A stretch of 16,864 nt of DNA. Source: an uncultured Eubacteriales bacterium (GTDB lineage Bacteria; Bacillota; Clostridia; Lachnospirales; Lachnospiraceae). The translations under genes and the position numbers were made by a program. The notes under the pieces were generated by a model. That model was not told the DNA's origin. It did not search any database and worked only from the letters and a program-made list of their open reading frames with translations. The stretch's first letter is position 1. Every line of letters starts with the position of its first letter. This document shows, in pieces, positions 6,062 to 13,773 of this stretch. The stretch spans positions 1-16,864 of the forward strand of contig ONWL01000009.1 in assembly GCA_900321525.1 (NCBI GenBank), written 5' to 3'.

Positions 6062-6817
6062 ATGCTGAAAATATATGTATGTGAAGACAACCAGAAACAA
6101 TTAGACAGGATGGTAGCTGCAATTGAAGCAGTGATTCAGGAAGAACAGTTGGATATGAAAATAGAGTTGGTCGCAGACCATCCAAGGCAGATTCTGGATC
6201 AGATGGAACAGAGCAATGAGCCGGGAATTTATTTTCTGGATATTGATCTGGGAGCGGAAATCAATGGATTGGATCTGGCAGTGGAAATTCGGGCACACCA
6301 GCCCAGAGCATTTATTATTTTTGTCACAACCCACTCTGAGATGAGCCATATGACATTTTATTATAAGGTAGAAGCCATGGATTTTATCGTGAAAGAGGAG
6401 TGTACAGATTTGAAGCAACGAGTGGGACAATGTCTGGCACATGTGGGTCAGTTGAATCAGAATGTGGAGGAGGAACATCTGGCGCATCATTTCAGGGTAA
6501 AGTCTGGCTGCAAACTTTGGCAGATTCCCTATGAAGATATTTTTTATTTTGAGGTTTCGCCTCATATATCCAAAAAAGTGACATTATATGGAAGAAATCA
6601 GATCATAGAATTTTGCGGCAATCTGAAAGGTGTGAAGAAGACGTTGGATGAACGTTTTTTCAGATGTAATCGGATGTATCTTGTGAATCTGGATTACATC
6701 CAGGAGATTGACTGGGATGCCAAAGAGATTGTTCTGCGAGATGAAACCACCATTCCGTTTTCTGCCAGAATTAGAAGGGCATTGCGGGAGAAATGCAACA
6801 ATTCACTTTGTTTATGA
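6062..6817 (+). CDS. LytTR-family response regulator, AgrA-like (paralogue of 1942-2688)
   Basis: Response regulator of 251 residues with a receiver domain (about 1-125) and a LytTR DNA-binding domain (about 145-245). Asp60 in YFLDIDL is the likely phosphoacceptor, with CED at 7-9. The motifs EINGLDLAVEIR, FVTTHSEMSHMTF and YKVEAMDFIVKEE run closely parallel to the regulator at 1942-2688, and RFFRCNRMYLVN marks the LytTR part. GGAGGG lies 3 nt before the ATG, slightly close. No kinase gene adjoins it. A second, more distant LytTR regulator follows 108 bp later. The 98-bp element upstream is shared with the regulator-kinase locus, so the kinase at 435-1742 is a plausible partner. Targets likely include the DUF2712/ABC operon downstream. 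Confidence 0.9.
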   Translation: MLKIYVCEDNQKQLDRMVAAIEAVIQEEQLDMKIELVADHPRQILDQMEQSNEPGIYFLDIDLGAEINGLDLAVEIRAHQPRAFIIFVTTHSEMSHMTFYYKVEAMDFIVKEECTDLKQRVGQCLAHVGQLNQNVEEEHLAHHFRVKSGCKLWQIPYEDIFYFEVSPHISKKVTLYGRNQIIEFCGNLKGVKKTLDERFFRCNRMYLVNLDYIQEIDWDAKEIVLRDETTIPFSARIRRALREKCNNSLCL

Positions 6818-6838
6818 GAAAGGTGTGTTCAAAATAAG

Positions 6839-6867
6839 TTGCACATACTTTGAGAAGATTATATAAT
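6839..6867 (+). promoter_or_regulatory. Promoter before the third regulator
   Basis: TTGCAC (6839-6844), a 17-bp spacer, and a perfect -10 TATAAT (6862-6867). The -35 matches the consensus at only three of six positions, which is common for activated promoters. It lies between the two regulator genes and would let the second be expressed on its own. Confidence 0.6.
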
Positions 6868-6925
6868 AAGAATTGTGTTTCATAAAAAGAAGGATTACAA
6901 TGCTTTGGAAAGAGGGGAATGAAAA

Positions 6926-7678
6926 ATGGATAAAGGATGCGTTCGTCTTGTGATTTGTGATGATGATGAACTATATATACAACAGATCAGGCAGATTGTA
7001 GAGACGTATTTTCAAGACCACGAGAAGGCATATGAATGTATGTCTTATGGATCAGGAGAGGATTTGCTTCGAGATTGCATCAGTGGAACACTGGGGCGAG
7101 TAGATTTGCTGCTTTTGGATATCGAAATGGGAGACATAGACGGGATTACAATAAAAAACAGATTGGGAAAGCAAGGGAATGTAAAGAATATTTTGTTTGT
7201 GACCAACCATGCAGAAGTGATGCAGGAAGCGTTTGGCATCAATGTAGTTGGATTTCTGAACAAGCCAGTGAAGCAAGCAGAACTAGGAAAGTGGCTGCAG
7301 AAAGTGTCTGATGGACTGGAAAAAGAAACACAGATACATTATAAAAATGGAAGGCGTGAAGAAGTCATATACGCAGAGGATGTGCAGTATATTCAGGGAA
7401 ACGGAGAGTATACAATATTATATACGGAAGATGTGGAAAAAGGACAGTTGGTGACACAGAGCATGAAAGTGTGGGAACAGGGGTTGGCACATACCTCTAT
7501 TGTCAGAATCCATAAGTCTTATTTTGTGAATTTACTGCATGTAAAAGAGATTCGGGTCACAGAAGTCATATTGGATGAACTCAAAACGCCACTTCCTTTG
7601 GGAAGAAAATATAAGAACAGGGTGAGAGAACAATACCAAAAGTTTCTATTGGACATGATGGAGAGAAGATGCATGTAA
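6926..7678 (+). CDS. LytTR-family response regulator, second of a tandem pair
   Basis: Response regulator of 250 residues. The receiver domain (about 5-122) has acidic residues CDDDE at 11-15, the phosphoacceptor Asp65 in LLLLDIEMGDIDG, and the switch Lys in FLNKPVK. The LytTR domain (about 140-245) contains AEDVQYIQGNGEYT and SIVRIHKSYFVNLLHVKEI. It is not close to the AgrA-like pair in this window; it looks more like VirR/LytR-type regulators. GAGGGG lies 7 nt before the ATG. It has its own promoter at 6839-6867 and stands 204 bp before the DUF2712-type gene, whose promoter it is well placed to control. No cognate kinase is visible in the window. Confidence 0.88.
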   Translation: MDKGCVRLVICDDDELYIQQIRQIVETYFQDHEKAYECMSYGSGEDLLRDCISGTLGRVDLLLLDIEMGDIDGITIKNRLGKQGNVKNILFVTNHAEVMQEAFGINVVGFLNKPVKQAELGKWLQKVSDGLEKETQIHYKNGRREEVIYAEDVQYIQGNGEYTILYTEDVEKGQLVTQSMKVWEQGLAHTSIVRIHKSYFVNLLHVKEIRVTEVILDELKTPLPLGRKYKNRVREQYQKFLLDMMERRCM

Positions 7679-7737
7679 CGAAAGGGAGGTTCTGGCTGTT
7701 GTTTGTGAAAAAAAAGTGGTTGTTCGTAGAAAATCGG

Positions 7738-7766
7738 TTGAAATATGAATACGTTTTTTGTATAAT
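7738..7766 (+). promoter_or_regulatory. Strong promoter for the secreted-protein/export operon
   Basis: TTGAAA (7738-7743, five of six), a 17-bp spacer, and a perfect TATAAT (7761-7766), with a start expected near 7773. Two GGTTG copies (7718-7722 and 7736-7740, 18-bp period) lie at and above the -35 and may be regulator contacts. Transcripts would have a leader of about 110 nt. Confidence 0.75.
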
Positions 7767-7789
7767 GGGGAAAGATTTGCACTGGGAAT

Positions 7790-7814
7790 GTAACCCAAGA
7801 GAGTTTTAGGTTAC
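7790..7814 (+). other. Leader hairpin before the DUF2712-like gene
   Basis: GTAACC at 7790-7795 and GGTTAC at 7809-7814 form a perfect 6-bp stem with a 13-nt loop in the 5' leader, between the promoter and the start codon at 7883. Modest stability; function unknown. Confidence 0.4.
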
Positions 7815-7882
7815 GCTTCATGGATCCGATACTGCAGAGAAGCCAGTGGAAATCTGAAATATACAAGACGAGGTGCGATAAA

Positions 7883-8323
7883 ATGAAGAAGAAATGGAAA
7901 ATAGTAGCAGTGGTGTTCAGTTTGTTATGTGTATTGCAGACAGGGACGGTAGTGCCTAAGGCTGCCACAACCAGAGATGGGAGTATTTATTTTAGGTTTA
8001 CGTTAAAGTCTGCTGAAAATGGTTATACTTTTGGCATACAGGGGCGTAAAACTTGCGGTTCTACTTATTCCGTGGTAACTCAAGACAATAATAGTCTTGG
8101 CTCTGGAACTCCTACAAATTATATTGTAATTGCATCAGATGGACGACAAATTTGCGACAATGCAATAATAACAGATTACAAAGAACATCATATGAGATAT
8201 TGGTCTAGTTCTCATGAAGGTATCGTTCATTTACGGGCCAACACCGGTAGTACTTTGGCTGGATACAATGTATCGGGCACGTGGAAACCAGACTACTATA
8301 ATTATAACAGATGTGGATGTTAG
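7883..8323 (+). CDS. Secreted DUF2712-like protein
   Basis: A 146-residue precursor. The start at 7883 is set by GAGGTG 7 nt upstream and gives a classic signal peptide: MKKKWK, then a hydrophobic core VAVVFSLLCVLQTG, then VVPKAA, with cleavage likely near residue 27-28. The mature part (about 119 residues) is rich in Ser, Thr, Tyr and Gly. It ends with an LRAN...GYNVSGTWKPDYYN string that I recall from DUF2712 proteins of Firmicutes, small exported proteins of unknown role often encoded beside ABC transporters. Four mature Cys (KTCGS, QICDN, and CGC at the end) could form two disulfides. It is first in an operon with two membrane proteins, a lipoprotein and an ATPase. It might be a bacteriocin-like effector or a surface sensor; neither is shown by the sequence. 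Confidence 0.75.
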   Translation: MKKKWKIVAVVFSLLCVLQTGTVVPKAATTRDGSIYFRFTLKSAENGYTFGIQGRKTCGSTYSVVTQDNNSLGSGTPTNYIVIASDGRQICDNAIITDYKEHHMRYWSSSHEGIVHLRANTGSTLAGYNVSGTWKPDYYNYNRCGC

Positions 8324-8326
8324 TGC

Positions 8327-9139
8327 ATGAAGCAAACACAATATTTCAAAACGGATTTTCAACGGAATTTCTGTACTTGGCGTTTTTGGATCGTGGTACT
8401 GCTGATTCCGATATTAATGGCGATTTGTGATATGGATCGCATCAAAAATTATTTTACATATCGGTTAGAATATGGAACCATTTGTAGTTTGAGCGGAATG
8501 GAAGAAATCTTGATTTTTGACCGGTTTAAGACAGTGATGGTGGTCATGTTGTCCGCCATTTCCTGTTTTACGGTCAGTGATGATTTAAGTTCCCATTATA
8601 GCCGGATGATCCTTTGCCGGATGGATTTGCGGCAGTATTGTCTGTCGAAGGTACTGATGAATGCAGCGGCTGTGGTTGCAGCCACTGTATTGGGGTTCTT
8701 ATTGTTTGGTATTGGCATGCTTCCCATTATGCCTTTGGTGAATGAGTGGGGATTATATGATGGCGCATTTGGATATATGCACATTCTGGCAGCATCACCT
8801 GCTCCGTGGCTGGTGGTGGTTTTGTGGGCAGTGCTGTTTGCCCTGTTTGTTGTCTTTTTGACCACACTTAGTATGTGGTTGTCAGTATATCGGCCAAGCC
8901 GTTATGTGGCAGTTGCCATTCCGTTTGCCGCATTTTATGTGTTGTATGCACTGACAACTGTACCACGGATTATGGCGATCAATCTATGGTACATTAGTTC
9001 CGGTGTAGGAGTGTTGGGAACGAACAGTTTTCTGTTGGAATATGGATATGGGATTTTAGTTTTAGGCACCTTAACTGCGTTGTGTGGATGGGGGCTATAT
9101 CGTGCCATGATCAGGAGGGTACACAATGGAAACATTTAA
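8327..9139 (+). CDS. Polytopic membrane protein, probable ABC-2-like permease (first of two)
   Basis: A 270-residue membrane protein with about six hydrophobic segments: 20-33 (FWIVVLLIPILMAI), about 68-82, 109-135, 155-185, 192-212 and 240-260. The arrangement of a short cytoplasmic N-terminus, one helix, an extracytoplasmic stretch and then helix pairs is that of ABC-2-type permeases. I recognise no specific family motif. It starts 3 bp after the DUF2712-like stop with no good ribosome-binding site, so it is probably translated by coupling. It overlaps the next membrane protein gene by 14 bp. With that protein and the ATPase at 11300 it likely forms a heteromeric ABC transporter, perhaps acting on the neighbouring secreted protein. 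Confidence 0.75.
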   Translation: MKQTQYFKTDFQRNFCTWRFWIVVLLIPILMAICDMDRIKNYFTYRLEYGTICSLSGMEEILIFDRFKTVMVVMLSAISCFTVSDDLSSHYSRMILCRMDLRQYCLSKVLMNAAAVVAATVLGFLLFGIGMLPIMPLVNEWGLYDGAFGYMHILAASPAPWLVVVLWAVLFALFVVFLTTLSMWLSVYRPSRYVAVAIPFAAFYVLYALTTVPRIMAINLWYISSGVGVLGTNSFLLEYGYGILVLGTLTALCGWGLYRAMIRRVHNGNI

Positions 9140-10010
9140 AGCGGCATGGGTGATTGCCAGAGAGAATCTGGCAGAATGGCGGAAAAATGACCGGATTTTG
9201 GTACTGCTGGTGTTGTCGGCCTTGTTGATTTGTGTGTATATTGGTAAGTTACCTATTTATGCAGTCACACATCAGGAAAAGAATACCCTGTTTTTACTGC
9301 CGTTATTGTTTACAGATGCCATGAATGCCAATGGATTATTGAAAGTACTGTTGTTCTTTGGTACGATCTTTCTGTTTTGTAATGCACCGTTTTTGGATGA
9401 ACACAAATATTTTCTCATTCTACGCAGTCAGCGCAGCGGATGGTGGTTAGGAGAGGTGCTGTATGTGATTGCAGGTAGTTTCTGCTATATGCTGGAATTG
9501 TTTGTGATCTCCACATTGCTTGCCCTTCCCTGTGCCAGCATCGGGCAGGGATGGGGAGAGAGCATCATGACAGCATTTGACAGTCCAATGGATGTCTATT
9601 TGCAGATATTTACCGGTATCTCCTTGCCGCCGGCGCTGCTGATTAATGCCACACCGGAAACAGCCGTCGTGTATACCTTTTTGGTATCTTGGCTGGTGAT
9701 GGTATTGTTGGGGTTACTCATCTACTGCATCAATCTGTATTCCGGCAAATCCTGGTCCGGGGTGGCAGTGGCGGTATTTTTGGTGTTGTTAGATCCGGTA
9801 TTGCGGTATACCCAGACCTCCTACAATATGTTTGATTTGCTTTTGTCTCCGGTCAGTTGGAGCAGCATAGAAAATGTGCAGAAATACAGTGGAACAGGGA
9901 TGCTGACCATACCGTATATTGTTGTAGCCGGATTGGGACTATCGGCCTTTCTGATTTTCCTGATTGCCAGAAAATCCAGAAAGATGGATATTTTGCTGAT
10001 CCAGTTGTAA
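9126..10010 (+). CDS. Polytopic membrane protein, probable ABC-2-like permease (second of two)
   Basis: A 294-residue membrane protein with about six to seven hydrophobic segments: 26-42, about 75-90, 115-140, 180-200 (VVYTFLVSWLVMVLLGLLIY), 212-225 and 262-282. The N-terminal AAWVIARENLAEWRKNDRI is an amphipathic, charged lead typical of ABC-2-like permeases. AGGAGGG lies 6 nt before the ATG, which sits inside the 3' end of the preceding gene. The length and topology match that protein although sequence similarity is low, so a two-subunit permease is likely. The C-terminus is basic (ARKSRKMDILLIQL). I cannot assign a substrate; DUF2705-type proteins occur with DUF2712 in some Firmicutes and could be compared. 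Confidence 0.75.
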   Translation: METFKAAWVIARENLAEWRKNDRILVLLVLSALLICVYIGKLPIYAVTHQEKNTLFLLPLLFTDAMNANGLLKVLLFFGTIFLFCNAPFLDEHKYFLILRSQRSGWWLGEVLYVIAGSFCYMLELFVISTLLALPCASIGQGWGESIMTAFDSPMDVYLQIFTGISLPPALLINATPETAVVYTFLVSWLVMVLLGLLIYCINLYSGKSWSGVAVAVFLVLLDPVLRYTQTSYNMFDLLLSPVSWSSIENVQKYSGTGMLTIPYIVVAGLGLSAFLIFLIARKSRKMDILLIQL

Positions 10011-10111
10011 CAGAGAAAGCTTTCTGATATACAGGATGTTTTCCGGTCTGATGAAAGAGTTTCGCAAATGTCTACTGAAATTGTATATCAAAAAGGAGAG
10101 AAGAGAACGGT

Positions 10112-11227
10112 ATGAAAAAACGAACAATCGGAATGGCGTTGACCATCAGTCTGTTGTGTACGGCGTGTCATACAGCCAGTACTGTACAGCAAAGTACGGA
10201 TGGATCGATACAGGTGACGGAGCATACGTCTGTGGCAGAAAGTGTCACACAGTCAGATCGTCAGGAGGAAACAGAAATCAGTTCTGGAAAAGAGGATGCT
10301 GAGCAGGTCTATTATGAGATCAAGTTAGAAGCAGAGACACTGGATCAAGAGGCGGTGGCAGAAGCTATATTTGGAACCGATCCATACGAAAAAGAGAAGC
10401 AGGGAAATGTGTGGGTGTATGCTACGGATGATGGGGCAGGACTGATCTTTTATACAGAGAAAGAGTTTCGATATACAAAACCACCTTATCACATTCGCTA
10501 TCAGGCATTGACCGCATCTGGATGGGGCGCAGTGATGTTACAGGATATGCGTTTGGAAAGCTTGTTTCCGGAAGAAGAATTGCCCAATGGAGGGAAGGAA
10601 GAAGCGGAGCAGGCATGTGATCGTGTCATGGAAGCGGTGGGATATGATTACACAGAGAAGCGCATCTATGCCTTAGACCCTGAATTTGGAAATCTGATGG
10701 GGATTTCTTCACCAGAGGAAGGACAGGATACCTGGCAGGAAGAGGAAGGTGCGTATCTGGTGATTTACCGAAATGGAAAACTGGTGGATGTAGATACCGA
10801 AATGGCATTTGTAGATGTGAACAGTGTCTGCTATATGGTCTACAGTCCGAAGTATGGTTTGTGTGATGTGTTTATGGAACCGGTGTTTCATGAAGTCAGT
10901 CGTCAGGAAGTAGAGGTGCTCACAGAAGAAGAGGCAAAGAACCAGACCGTGAATCTGTTTCAGATGTATGGTTTACCATATAGTCTGGTGGAAGTGACCG
11001 GATATGAACTGGTCTATTGTGAAAATCCTTACGCCAGAGATGATGAGATGACCACATCCAGTGTGGTGCCATGCTGGAAGATTTCTTTCCGGCCGAAAGA
11101 GTCCGATGAGACATTGTGGCAGTCGGAAGGATTCATTGCCAGAGGAACTTCTACTTCTGAGGGGTACTTGATTTTAGATGCCCGGGTAGGAGGCAGTATC
11201 AAAACCTTTTATCCAAGTCCCGCATGA
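10112..11227 (+). CDS. Putative lipoprotein of unknown function
   Basis: A 371-residue exported protein. The N-terminus MKKRTIGMALTISLLCTAC has a lipobox-like end with Cys19 as the probable lipidation site, although Cys at -3 is unusual. A Ser/Thr/Gln/Glu-rich linker (about 20-65) leads to an acidic body with repeated alpha/beta-looking stretches, including EEAKNQTVNLFQMYGL around 270-285. No family is recognised; the layout is reminiscent of membrane-anchored regulators such as YycH/YycI or PepSY-type proteins, as a comparison only. AAGGAG lies about 13 nt before the ATG, with purines in between. It sits between the permease pair and the ATPase in one operon, so it may be an extracytoplasmic subunit or binding protein of that transporter. 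Confidence 0.75.
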   Translation: MKKRTIGMALTISLLCTACHTASTVQQSTDGSIQVTEHTSVAESVTQSDRQEETEISSGKEDAEQVYYEIKLEAETLDQEAVAEAIFGTDPYEKEKQGNVWVYATDDGAGLIFYTEKEFRYTKPPYHIRYQALTASGWGAVMLQDMRLESLFPEEELPNGGKEEAEQACDRVMEAVGYDYTEKRIYALDPEFGNLMGISSPEEGQDTWQEEEGAYLVIYRNGKLVDVDTEMAFVDVNSVCYMVYSPKYGLCDVFMEPVFHEVSRQEVEVLTEEEAKNQTVNLFQMYGLPYSLVEVTGYELVYCENPYARDDEMTTSSVVPCWKISFRPKESDETLWQSEGFIARGTSTSEGYLILDARVGGSIKTFYPSPA

Positions 11228-11299
11228 GGATGAAATATATGACATTGGAAAGAAATGATACAATCAAAAAATGAGAAGAATGATTGGAAGAAAAGCAAG

Positions 11300-11962
11300 A
11301 TGATTCAGATTACAAATCTTACAAAAAAATTTGGAACTGCCACAGTGTTAGATGGCATCAACCTGACACTGGAACCGGGAAAGATTTACGGACTGGTAGG
11401 CAGAAATGGTTCCGGCAAGACCATGCTGCTCAAACATATGCTGGGATTTGTCCGTCCCACAGAGGGAACCATCTCCTACGACGGGAAGCTGTTGTGGAAG
11501 GATATGGAGATGCCACAACAGGTAGGTGCCATCATTGAGAGTCCCGGATTTCTGTCAGAGTATTCTGGTTTCCGCAATCTCCAGCTGCTGGCCATGATCC
11601 GGGGGAAGATCACAGATGCCCAGATTCGGGGTGCCATCGCCACGGTAGGTCTGGATCCGGACAGCAAGAAGAAGGTAGGTTCCTATTCACTGGGGATGCG
11701 CCAGCGTCTGGGCATTGCCCAGGCACTGATGGAAGACCCGGATATCCTGCTGTTGGATGAACCATTGTCCGGTCTGGACAATGATGGTGTGGATGAGATC
11801 CGGAAGGTATTTCTGGCACAGCGGGAGAAGGGCAAGACAGTGGTGCTTGCCAGCCACAGCAATGAGGATATCGCCATACTTTGTGATGAGGTATTCCGGT
11901 TTGACAAAGGAAAGATCATTGCCCATGTGGTACAGGGACAGAAAAACCTGTCGGAACAGTAA
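11300..11962 (+). CDS. ABC transporter ATP-binding protein
   Basis: Nucleotide-binding subunit of 220 residues from the chosen start, the compact size without a C-terminal extension. Walker A is GRNGSGKT (34-41), the signature YSLGMRQR (129-136), Walker B with catalytic Glu ILLLDEP (149-155), the D-loop SGLD, and the switch His is in ASHS. I chose the ATG at 11300 because GGAAG lies 9 nt upstream and the protein then starts MIQITNLTKKFG, the normal opening for the family. An ATG at 11255 would add 15 unusual residues. It is the last gene before the terminator at 11992 and is the natural motor for the two membrane proteins at 8327 and 9126. It differs clearly from the ATPase at 3403, so the window encodes two separate transporters. 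Confidence 0.92.
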   Translation: MIQITNLTKKFGTATVLDGINLTLEPGKIYGLVGRNGSGKTMLLKHMLGFVRPTEGTISYDGKLLWKDMEMPQQVGAIIESPGFLSEYSGFRNLQLLAMIRGKITDAQIRGAIATVGLDPDSKKKVGSYSLGMRQRLGIAQALMEDPDILLLDEPLSGLDNDGVDEIRKVFLAQREKGKTVVLASHSNEDIAILCDEVFRFDKGKIIAHVVQGQKNLSEQ

Positions 11963-11991
11963 AAATATACATAGATATTTAGACAATAGAA

Positions 11992-12046
11992 ACATCTGCA
12001 AAATCATATGCCTGCAAAATGGCAGTGGTTTTGCAGATGTTTTTTG
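11992..12046 (+). terminator. Strong Rho-independent terminator of the export operon
   Basis: A perfect 12-bp stem, ACATCTGCAAAA at 11992-12003 and TTTTGCAGATGT at 12029-12040, followed by five more T. Two further A-T pairs extend it outward. The 25-nt loop holds its own TGCC/GGCA pair. It starts 30 bp after the ATPase stop. Confidence 0.92.
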
Positions 12047-12048
12047 TG

Positions 12049-12067
12049 TAATAGGAAATTCCTATTA
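12049..12067. repeat. 19-bp palindrome
   Basis: TAATAGGAA-A-TTCCTATTA, 9-bp arms around a single base, directly after the terminator. It could be an operator-like dyad or an edge of lost mobile DNA. Nothing convincing is seen between 12068 and 12300. Confidence 0.5.
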
Positions 12068-12300
12068 TGTAACAGAAAAAGTCTGTCACCCAAAAAGTGC
12101 GACCCACTAGGATGCGATCTTGCGCTAAGAGAAAAAGTTGCATGCGCAATGCGCTCGGTGCAAAAATTCTGCGTTCGAAGAATCCTATTCTTGTACTATA
12201 CAGTTGATATATAAAAAAATAGAAAAAGTGTAACCAGCTGAAATTTTTATCGTCATATTAATATGTAGGGAAAATAAAAGTTTGAAGATTGTAAAATTTA

Positions 12301-12471
12301 TTAGATTGTTATTCGACATGTCTTCTGGTCGTTCTGGTTCCTTTGTATCCATTCCAGAATAATATATATGGTAAATACAATCGCTGTATGGCTGACCGTG
12401 GTAGCGAATTCTCTAATCTCAAAGCACTCGAATTTTTGAGCTGTCCGATTTATTCTATAAAATAACTTGAA
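12301..12471 (-). pseudogene. Transposase remnant, C-terminal part (IS4-like DDE family)
   Basis: On the minus strand a 56-codon open stretch contains FEIREFATTVSHTAIVFT and YIILEWIQRNQNDQKT and ends in TAA at 12301-12303. The SHTAIVFT...(I/L)LEW string is, from memory, the last conserved region of DDE transposases of the IS4-like group, where it lies a little before the C-terminus. No start, no catalytic domain and no terminal inverted repeats are seen. After DQKT the sequence leaves the expected family pattern and stops within six codons. This is a decayed fragment, not an active element. It lies in the 0.5-kb gap that separates the export operon from the dehydrogenase operon. Confidence 0.55.
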
Positions 12472-12490
12472 TTAACAGTATTCTATAATC

Positions 12491-12506
12491 ACCAAAGAAA
12501 TTTGGT
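12491..12506 (+). promoter_or_regulatory. Dyad upstream of the alcohol dehydrogenase
   Basis: ACCAAA-GAAA-TTTGGT, a perfect 6-bp inverted repeat 36 bp before the start codon, next to TATAAT (12484-12489) and TTGGTATAAA. It may be an operator overlapping the promoter, or a small leader hairpin. No convincing -35 is seen. Confidence 0.4.
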
Positions 12507-12541
12507 ATAAAATTTATTTTGCTATGCAAGGAGGTATTTTC

Positions 12542-13753
12542 ATGGAACGATTTACAATCCCACGTGATGTATATCACGGAGAAAAAGCACTCGAAGCTCT
12601 TAAACAGTTAAAGGGCAGTAAGGCTTTTGTAGTAAGTGGCAATAAAGCCATGAAAGAAAACCGAACACTCAAGATGGTCATTACTTACTTAAAGGAAAGC
12701 GGGTTTGAAACATCTCAGTTTGAGGGCGTTGAACCCAATCCTTCTGTTGAAACGGCGATAAAAGGTTCCAAAAAGATGCTTGAATTTGAACCGGACTGGA
12801 TTATTGCAGTGGGAGGCGGTTCGACAATAGATGCTGCAAAGGCAATGTGGGCATTTTATGAATATCCTGATGCCAAGTTTGAAGACTTATGTGTACCTTT
12901 CAGTTTCCCAACTCTGCGTACAAAGGCTAAATTCTGCGCAGTTCCTTCAACTTCGGGAACAGGTTCAGAAGTAACAGCTTTTTCAATCATATCGGATTAC
13001 AGCAGCGGAATCAAGTATCCCCTTGCTGATTTCAATATCACACCGGATGTTGCGATTGTTGATGCTTCCGTTGTTGAATCAATGCCTCCCAGACTTGTTG
13101 CTTTTACTGGAATGGATGCTCTTACTCATGCGGTTGAAGCATATGTATCAACCATTTATAGTGATTATACAGATGCAGTTGCATTGTACGCAATCGGAAT
13201 GATCGACAAGTATCTTGTAAAGTCTTATAATGGCTGTATGGAGGCAAGAGCCAAAATGCACGATGCTTCATGTCTGGCAGGTATGGCTTTTTCCAATGCA
13301 CTTCTTGGAATTGTACATTCTCTTGCACATAAAACAGGTATCGCATACAGCGGTTCTCAGATTATTCACGGCTGTGCAAACGCAATGTATCTTCCGAAAG
13401 TTACAAAATACAATTCAAAGATTCCGGCAGCAGCAGAAAGATATGCTGAAATTGCAGATTATCTAAAGCTCGGTGGAACGACTACAGAAGAAAAGGTTGA
13501 GAATCTTATCGAATGGTTCAGGGGACTAAATGACCAGATGAATATTCCACAGGCTATCTGTTATTATGGTGAAGGCGGAGCAGTTTCTGACAAGTCTGTA
13601 ATATGTGAAAAGGAATTCATTGAAAAGCTTTCAACAGTTGCTGAAAATGCAATCGGTGATGCTTGCACCGGTTCAAATCCCCGAAATCCATCTCAGGAAG
13701 AAATAGAACAGCTTCTTAAGGCTTGTTATTACGATGCAGATATTGATTTTTGA
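12542..13753 (+). CDS. Iron-containing alcohol dehydrogenase
   Basis: A 403-residue cytoplasmic enzyme of the Fe-ADH (type III) family, which reduces aldehydes to alcohols or the reverse with NAD(P)H. The start is fixed by AAGGAGGT 7 nt before the ATG at 12542. The nucleotide-binding motif is GGGSTIDAAKAM (91-102) and PSTSGTGSEVT follows (135-145). The metal-binding set is Asp192 and His196 in GMDALTHAVEAY, His259 in VHSLAHK, and His276 in IHGCANAMYLP. The spacing between the last two His is three residues longer than in E. coli FucO, a variant that I believe other clostridial members share. It resembles clostridial butanol/ethanol dehydrogenases, but the true substrate is unknown. The RidA-family gene follows 20 bp later in the same operon. 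Confidence 0.93.
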   Translation: MERFTIPRDVYHGEKALEALKQLKGSKAFVVSGNKAMKENRTLKMVITYLKESGFETSQFEGVEPNPSVETAIKGSKKMLEFEPDWIIAVGGGSTIDAAKAMWAFYEYPDAKFEDLCVPFSFPTLRTKAKFCAVPSTSGTGSEVTAFSIISDYSSGIKYPLADFNITPDVAIVDASVVESMPPRLVAFTGMDALTHAVEAYVSTIYSDYTDAVALYAIGMIDKYLVKSYNGCMEARAKMHDASCLAGMAFSNALLGIVHSLAHKTGIAYSGSQIIHGCANAMYLPKVTKYNSKIPAAAERYAEIADYLKLGGTTTEEKVENLIEWFRGLNDQMNIPQAICYYGEGGAVSDKSVICEKEFIEKLSTVAENAIGDACTGSNPRNPSQEEIEQLLKACYYDADIDF

Positions 13754-13773
13754 TGAAATAGGAGGAACAGAAA

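Noticed and set aside
7883..8323. Lactococcin 972-type bacteriocin
   Set aside because: The context (secreted small protein, membrane proteins, ABC ATPase) is similar, but the mature sequence does not show the lactococcin 972 pattern and agrees better with DUF2712.
10013..10026. AGAAAGCTTTCT palindrome after the second permease gene as operator or terminator
   Set aside because: Short, without a T-run and inside a 101-bp gap of a continuous operon; no support for a function.
12008..12214. Plus-strand frame beginning inside the terminator hairpin
   Set aside because: Starts within the terminator loop, has no ribosome-binding site and no protein-like features; chance frame.
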